From contig JBBHKE010001495.1 of the NCBI GenBank assembly GCA_037447655.1, forward strand, positions 62,001-126,000: DNA of 64,000 bases, in the 5' to 3' direction. The notes under the pieces were generated by a model. It ran no database searches. It was not told where the DNA came from and saw nothing but the letters and a program-made list of their open reading frames with translations. The position numbers were made by a program, and so were the translations under genes. This stretch comes from Zygnema cylindricum. Lineage: Eukaryota > Streptophyta > Zygnematophyceae > Zygnematales > Zygnemataceae. Numbering within the stretch: the first letter of the stretch is position 1; every line of letters begins with the position of its first letter. Below, piece by piece: positions 58,323 to 64,000 of this stretch.

Positions 58323-58978
58323 CCTGAAACCATAGTTCAAAAGTATGCGTTTTTATGGTAGGCCTTTGGTAGGCGCACAAAACTTGGCACTAAACTCGCG
58401 TAGAGTAGGCATATTGTATGGGTGTGAGTTGCGGACACTCTTGTACGATCGTACGAATATGACGTATGATCATAGTACAGCGCACGCCACCTGACGAAAT
58501 TTTTTAGCGAACTGACGCGGCGTAGGATGACATTCCGCCGGAAAAAAAACCCGGAAAAAAAAAAAAAAAGGCGGACGGGCAACCTGGTTGGTCAATTTGA
58601 GGCTTTATTTAGTGTGGCCTTCAAAATTGCAGACGCTAATATGACAAATTGTCCTATCGTAAGTTGTGTTATGGGCTTTTCATGTGATCTTCTTAAGATC
58701 GCTACTTTGATCAGCGACCGTCCGATCGTCTAAATCTGACGGTTGAAATAAAAAACACCTCAAAATTCACAGAAAAAATATTTTTTGTCCGATTTTTTTT
58801 CAAAATTTAGACATGCCGTTTAATTCTCTATCAATCGATGTGCAACTCAACCCTCTTAACCTTTTTTTTCATTTTTCGACCAATACAATATGGGTCTTAA
58901 GGGCATATTGTATGTTTTGCATACAATAGGCATACTGTATGGGCCTACTTTCACCTACTTTTGAACTATGCCTGAAAC
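58323..58978. mobile_element. hAT-like MITE (CATAG family), copy 3, long form
   Basis: Element 58331-58970 (640 bp), inverted relative to copies 1 and 2, with ends CATAGTTCAAAAGTATGCG / CACCTACTTTTGAACTATG and perfect 8-bp duplications CCTGAAAC at 58323-58330 and 58971-58978. About 280 bp (roughly 58375-58655) is extra relative to the short copies: either an ancestral interior lost from them or a nested insertion. Confidence 0.9.
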
Positions 58979-59043
58979 ACTTTCAAAGGATTTTGTCGTC
59001 TTGCAAAAGTGCAAGATCGTCGTACATGTATCGCAGTGCCTAC

Positions 59044-59254
59044 TACACCGCGAAGCGCTATTAGGGTTAATCACGCTAAATCGGCGCCCCTAAATTTTAC
59101 CCAAATTCTTAAATAGAGTGATTAAAAAAACCCTAAAAACCAAATTAGAGTGACTTATTTCCTTCAAAATCCCCATATTCCAAATTAGCGTTAATCACAC
59201 TAATTTCTATTTAACACTAAACATTTGTTAACGCTAGTAGCGATTCGCGGTGTA
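59044..59254. mobile_element. TA-type MITE
   Basis: Element 59046-59252 (207 bp), TA borders, ends CACCGCGAAGCGCTATTAGG and CTAGTAGCGATTCGCGGTG. Confidence 0.82.
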
Positions 59255-59935
59255 GCTGTGTTTACTTTTTTGTGCTCAAACGATACGTACGGATGTACTG
59301 CTGGACACCGATACCTTTGATCGGTCGTCGGTGCAAGAATGCCAATTGCCATGGTGCCAAATCACTAATCTAAGTTGGAATTAAAACTTCATATTAATTC
59401 CAGATTTCGTGTTGCGGGAGAGTGCAAGAATGCAATCCGGCATTTGGCAGCATGTCGTCGATAAGGTAGCAGCCGTCAGATTCAAAAACCTCCTTAAGCA
59501 GCTGCTTTCGGTTGAGCTCGAAATCCCTCTTGTTCGCGGCCTAGGGTTGGGGGTTAGGCTCGATGCCACTCCAATATTTGCCACGCCCCGCTTATTTTCT
59601 CCTTTGTTTTTACTTGCACTTTGCTAACGTCTTGGCTTGCCGCACGCCTTGCTCTCAAGCAAGACTCGTTGCATTTGTACCCAATATATAGATAAGCATG
59701 TAGTCCATTTGCTTTGCTACTCACACGGTTGGGGACTATACAACAACACAAAATAAGGATTGTGATGATATCGCTTCAGCTGGTAGGAAAGCAATATACA
59801 AAGTCAAACGTGCTTTGTCGCATATACTGTCGCTAAGGTTATACTCGGCTTTAGTGTGGATCTTATGTTTTTGTGCAAAGCACAAAGAACACTACGTGAT
59901 GTGACATAGCTCTCACAAACTCGAGATCTCATGTT
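59255..59935. other. non-coding, no gene seen
   Basis: Frames at 59381-59627 and 59554-59751 show no recognised motifs. Confidence 0.4.
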
Positions 59936-59939
59936 CGCA

Positions 59940-60260
59940 CATGTAGGATATTGCGTAGTGGGCTCGAGATGCAACGACCTCGAAAACACGCGATTACGCG
60001 CACCGAGACCAAAATGGATAACCGCATACCATTTGCTTTAAATTTATTTGGAACCTTAGACCCTTCCTTCAAAAACGTCTGACGTGATTACTCTCAACGA
60101 TTTTTCAAAGTTAGAGGACCTAGTAGCCCTACCCCAACTTTCATATCAACTTTCTATCGCAACTGTATTTTGTCGCCCTCCGGTGCTCTCAAGCTTCAAC
60201 CCTCGTCGAAAAAGTCATTGTGTTTAATGATGGTCCTGGACTGAGAGAGTTCCTCCGTGC
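59940..60260 (+). pseudogene. LINE 3' end remnant
   Basis: In changing frames the sequence gives TRDYAHRDQNG (near 59985), a decayed FxxxxWNL/GTLDPSF segment and FYRNCILSPSGALKLQPS (60150-60205), equivalent to the end of the LINE at 40430-40740. A T-rich tail follows to about 60440. Confidence 0.5.
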
Positions 60261-60537
60261 CACCCGATGCACATAGGTGATATTTGTCATTCCATCAGTT
60301 TGTGTGGATTTTTAGGTTATAGATTGACGACACATTTTCCCCGTTGGAGTCAATGTACATCTTAGTTTTTAGTGGTGTTATAGTTTGGTTTTCTTTCTCT
60401 ATTTGTTATCCTAGTTTTGAAATTCTTGTTTTTTGTGTTGCCTGCCTTTTGTAATGTTTGTTAGTCTTTAGGGGTATTCATCTCTTACCTTTAATGGTAG
60501 CCAACAATCTATTGGAGGTGGATTGGCGGAAGCCATG
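60261..60537. other. probable LINE 3' UTR
   Basis: T-rich sequence without coding potential, ending at the border of copia element 2. Confidence 0.35.
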
Positions 60538-60955
60538 AAATTGTACACAAGAGAAAGATCAATGCATTGGAGAGAGGAATTGATTTGTATTTGGGATGAT
60601 TTCATTAAGTGAGAAGAGTCACTTATGTACAAAATATACAATGCTAATTACTGTGGAGTCTAAGCGCTCTACGGTGCGTTGTAACAAAGGAATCCTAGTC
60701 TAGATTTTAACAAATGTATGTAAGACAAAAGACTGGACCGTCAGCCAAAAGACTGGACCGACGGTCAAAAGACTTCTACGTAAAGGACTAGACCAACGTA
60801 TGTAACGAAAAAGTACAATTGACTGGACCGACGTATGGAAGTACGGACAGGACCAAAAAGTGAGACGTCCGGATAAGTCGGTCAACAAGACTTGACCGAC
60901 GTAAGAAAACGTACGGACAAGACAAAAAATATCCTACGCTAAATGTCCCGTAACA
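60538..60955 (-). repeat. 3' LTR of copia element 2
   Basis: On the minus strand it begins TGTTACGGGACATTTAGC at 60955, directly after a GAGGGGGGG purine tract, and ends ACAATTTCA at 60538. The termini are therefore TG...CA. It contains short repeats of AAAAGACTGGACCG near 60730-60770 and 60820. The flank AGCCA (60533-60537) should recur beyond the other end, outside this window. Confidence 0.75.
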
Positions 60956-61008
60956 CCCCCCCTCAAGCGAAAACTAGGAAGTAGATTGAGATGAAAATGA
61001 AAGGAAAT

Positions 61009-61794
61009 TTAGCCAGGAGGAGAAGGAAGACGAAGGCCAGAGGAGAGGCGATGGTGCTCAAAGTGAGGGCGATGAAGAGCCTTGGTGAGATAATCGACCA
61101 CTTGGTCGGCGGATTTGACATAAAGAAACTGGAGAGTGCCATCTTCGACCCGCTCCCGAGAGTAATGATACTGAATGTCGATGTGCTTCGTCCGCTTGTG
61201 GTGAATAGGATTGCGGATCAAAGCAAGAGCTCCCTGGGAATCGGAAAAGATAGGAGTAGGGGCTGAAGGGGGAAACCCAAGATTGGAAAGTAGAGTCCGA
61301 AGCCAGACAGCTTCCTTGGCGGCGTGACACACGGCCATATATTCCGCCTCAGTGCTGGAGCATGCCGTGGTAGGTTGCTTTCTGCATGACCAAGAGATAA
61401 GACCATTGCCCAAAAAGAAGCACGAGCCAGTGGTGGAACGGCGGGAAAGCTCATCTTGTGCCCAATCTGAATCAACAAAACCCGTAAGAGCACTGGAGCC
61501 AGAGGAAGAATATGTGAGACAAAGAGTTTTAGTGCCTTGTAGATAACGAAAGACACGTTTGGCTGCGGCAAGATGATCAAGAGAAGGGCGTTGAAGGAAT
61601 TGACTGAGTTTAGTGACAAGTGTGGCAATGTCACGGCGGGTGGCCTGCATGGCGTACATAAGGGCCCCGACCATCGAGCGGTAAGTAGCATGGAGGGAGG
61701 GGGAGAGAAGACAGTCAGAGGAAGGGAGGAGAGGGGCATTGGCATCTAAAGGAGTGGAAAGGGAGGAGCACTCTGCCAAGCCAAAGCGTTCCAA
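61009..61794 (-). pseudogene. copia 2 RNase H region
   Basis: Frame includes the end of the RT connection (YRSMVGALMYAMQATRRDIA) and RNase H signatures GFVDSDWAQDELSRRSTTGS, SSTEAEYMAVCHAAKEAVWL, DSQGALALIRNP and HKRTKHIDIQYHY. It is separated from the upstream RT frame by a frameshift around 61750-61790. Confidence 0.92.
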
Positions 61795-63137
61795 AAGATC
61801 AGAGATAAAGGTTTTCGAGAGAGAGAGAGGGTGCGAGTCGAGCGATTACGAGAAACTTGGATGCCCAAATAATAAGTGAGCTCACCTAAATCGGCCATGT
61901 CCAAATGGGACTGAAGGAGAGATTTGACAGTGGAGATTTCAGAGAGGGAAGGACCAACAAGAAGGAGATCGTCAACAAAGATGGCAACAATGATTAATGA
62001 GGTGCCAGAGCCACGAGAGTAAATGCTAAAATCGGCATCAATTTGGGTAAATCCTTCTTTCCGCATAATGGCATCTATGGTATGGTTCCAAACACGGGGG
62101 GATTGCTTTAAACCATAGATCGTTTTAATGAGATGGCAAACCAGATGTTCAGATCCAGGGGAAATATATCCTTCAGGCTGATGCATATAAATGTCCTCGG
62201 ACAAGATCCCATTTAAGAAGGCATTCTTAACATCCATCTGATGAACATGGAAATCATGTTCAGCAGCTAAAGCAAGTAAAGTGCGGATAGATGTCAACCG
62301 GGCAACAGGAGCAAAGGTTTCAGTGGAATCTATACCTTCGATTTGGGAAAAGCCCTTCGCCACCAAGCGAGCTTTGTATTTGTCCACGGATCCATCCGCT
62401 TTTTGTTTTACACGGAAGACCCATTTCGAACCGATTGCCTTTCTTCCAGGGGGAAGGGGAACAAGATTCCATGTTTTGTTGGAAAGTAAGGCATTGAATT
62501 CAGCATCAGCGGCAGTTTTCCAAAGGGAGGCATCAGGTCGTTTTAGGGCAGCCTTGAGAGAGAGAGGGGCTGAAATAAGAGAGGCAGAGGCCCCAGCCGA
62601 GTAAGCGTAAGCTAGAGAGGCGTGGCCTATGGAAGTAATAAGACGAGAGGGGGGAATTCTAGAGCGTGCGGGGTTTCGGCGAGGTAAAAGAGAGGGGTCA
62701 GAAGGAGGGGAAGGCTCAGGATCGGGAAGTGAAGGCTCAAGAGGAGCAATAGACCTAAGAAGAGGTGAGTGGGAAAAAATTGTAAGAGAAAGATTGTCAA
62801 AAAGAGGATCATCTTGGAAAAGAGGGGGAGAGGAGGAATTATCTTCAGAATTTGTGACAGGATGAAGTGGAAGGGCAGCTGAGTGGCTGGCATGAGTGAT
62901 GGGAGCAGCCAGGAAAACAAGGGGGGTGGGAGAAGATGGAGGAGGAGGGAGACTTGAAGATGATGAGGGGGAAAAACTGGGAGGATTAAGGGGAGAGGGG
63001 TGGGAAGGTGTAAGGTAGGTGAATTCAGATGGCTGAAGAGAGTGAAGGGGAAGGTTTGGGGGAAGAGGGTCATAGAGGGTGAGGGAAGGAAAGTCAGATA
63101 ATGGGGGAAGAGGGGAAGGGAAGGGCATACGAGACAA
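61746..63137 (-). pseudogene. copia 2 reverse transcriptase with Pro/Ser-rich linker
   Basis: The first ~150 residues are a Pro/Ser-rich linker. RT follows: NKTWNLVPLPPGRKAIGSKW, ARLVAKGFSQIEGIDSTETF, QMDVKNAFLNGILSEDIYM, the catalytic FVDDLLLVG box near 61990-61964 and DLGELTYYLGIQVS. The RT core is uninterrupted. Confidence 0.93.
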
Positions 63138-63159
63138 GGTTTGGAGGAGTGGCGTTTCG

Positions 63160-63969
63160 TTGAAAACTACTTCTCTGGTGGTGATGACACAATGCTAGGA
63201 AAGACTCCAGATGCGGTACGCTTTGGAATTTGGAGCGTACCCAACGAAAATGCCACGAAATGCGCGAGCGCCCAATTTGCCGTCCGATTGGAGGAGGTCT
63301 TAGTACCACGCTTCACAACCAAAGATTTTAAGGTGACGTATATCTGGTTTGACAGAGGACCATGCTTCCATTGGAGTAGATTTTGGTAAAGCGTTAGTGG
63401 GACAAAGATTGCGTAAGTAATTTGCGCAAACGACAGCCTCTGCCCAAAATTCATAAGGCAAATTCGCAAAGTACACCATAGAGCGTGACATGTCATGTAA
63501 TGTTCGATTGTACCTTTCTGCAATGCCGTTTTGTTGTGGCGTCCGAGGCGCCATTAAATGACGTGAGATTCCATGTTGCATGAGAAATTCAGAAAAATTG
63601 GTTGGACAAAAATTCGCCACCGTTGTCACTGCGCAAGACCTTGATTCGTTTGTTGTGAAAATTTTCTGCCAACGCCTTAAATTCCTGAAATCGGGCAAAA
63701 GCGTCAGATTTATGACAGATTGGATACACGTGTGAAAAACGAGTGGCGTGGTCAATGAAAGTGACAAAATAAAGGGATCCACTGTAGTTACGTGTGCGCA
63801 TGGGTCCACACACGTCCGTATGTACAAGTGCAAGTGGTTTCAGTGATGACCGTATGCTAGTGGGAAATGAGTGACGCGGCATTTTTCCTTGCACGCAACC
63901 GTGACAAAAATCCAAAGATTTGTTAGAAAATGAATTTAGTCCAGTTACAAGATTTGGCAAAGTACTCAA
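63160..63969 (-). pseudogene. copia 2 integrase, frameshifted
   Basis: FCHGCVQGKMPRHSFP (zinc-binding end) is followed by the catalytic Asp in LVHTDVCGPM, the second Asp in VLRSDNGGEFLS and, after a frameshift near 63600, Glu in PQQNGIAERYNRTL. A further frameshift near 63310 leads toward the linker. Confidence 0.9.
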
Positions 63970-64000
63970 ACTTTCGCTATTTAAATGCCCATATCTTAAA

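Larger units (their letters stand above)
60538..64000 (-). mobile_element. Ty1/copia retrotransposon 2, truncated by the window edge
   Basis: Minus strand: integrase (63969-63160), reverse transcriptase (63137-61746), RNase H (61794-61009), polypurine tract and 3' LTR. Gag, protease and the 5' LTR lie beyond 64000. It is less decayed than copia 1: long frames persist and only a few frameshifts separate the domains. Confidence 0.9.

Overview
This window looks like nuclear DNA of a land plant. The evidence is spliced genes with plant-specific products (a chloroplast Lil/stress-enhanced protein, a plant-type complex I subunit, an alliinase/TAR-type PLP enzyme), Ty1/copia retrotransposons, LINE remnants and many small inverted-repeat transposons. 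The LINE 3' ends and the AT-rich, gene-poor layout suggest an early-diverging lineage such as a bryophyte, but that is inference. No bacterial operon, rRNA, tRNA or CRISPR array was seen.

Layout. 1-6.6 kb is nested DNA transposons: two Harbinger-like MITEs (TAA duplications), a hAT-like MITE and two Mutator-like hairpin elements, one with a TA-type element exactly at its dyad axis. 6.7-12.8 kb holds a two-exon NDUFA8 gene (minus strand) whose second exon is bordered on both sides by tandem copies of its own edges. The gene lies between 807-bp, almost identical direct repeats. 13.5-19.6 kb has two convergent paralogous genes of an unrecognised family, with a nearly identical second exon and a diverged first exon. 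19.6-29 kb is mostly non-coding, with MITEs and an AT-rich island (27.2-28.5 kb) of decayed ORFs that could be foreign, perhaps viral. 29-30.2 kb is a SEP2-like chloroplast gene with a possible alternative third exon. 31-39 kb is non-coding, with MITEs, a degenerate repeat field and a possible unrecognised spliced gene (35.2-36.3 kb).

40-52.4 kb is retroelement territory: a LINE 3' end, a broken F-box/LRR-like gene split by a TRIM-like element, a copia element with both LTRs (43.2-49.1 kb) and a second LINE remnant. 53.5-57.0 kb is a complete five-exon TAR/alliinase-like gene on the minus strand with a hAT-like MITE in intron 3. 58.3-64 kb has another MITE pair, a third LINE remnant and a second copia element (minus strand) that runs off the right edge.

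The host genes are independent units (respiratory complex I, photoprotection, possible auxin or amino-acid metabolism) rather than a pathway cluster. The window's main interest is its transposon architecture and the exon-edge repeat arrays of NDUFA8. All splice sites were chosen by eye from GT/AG signals, reading frame and family similarity recalled from memory.
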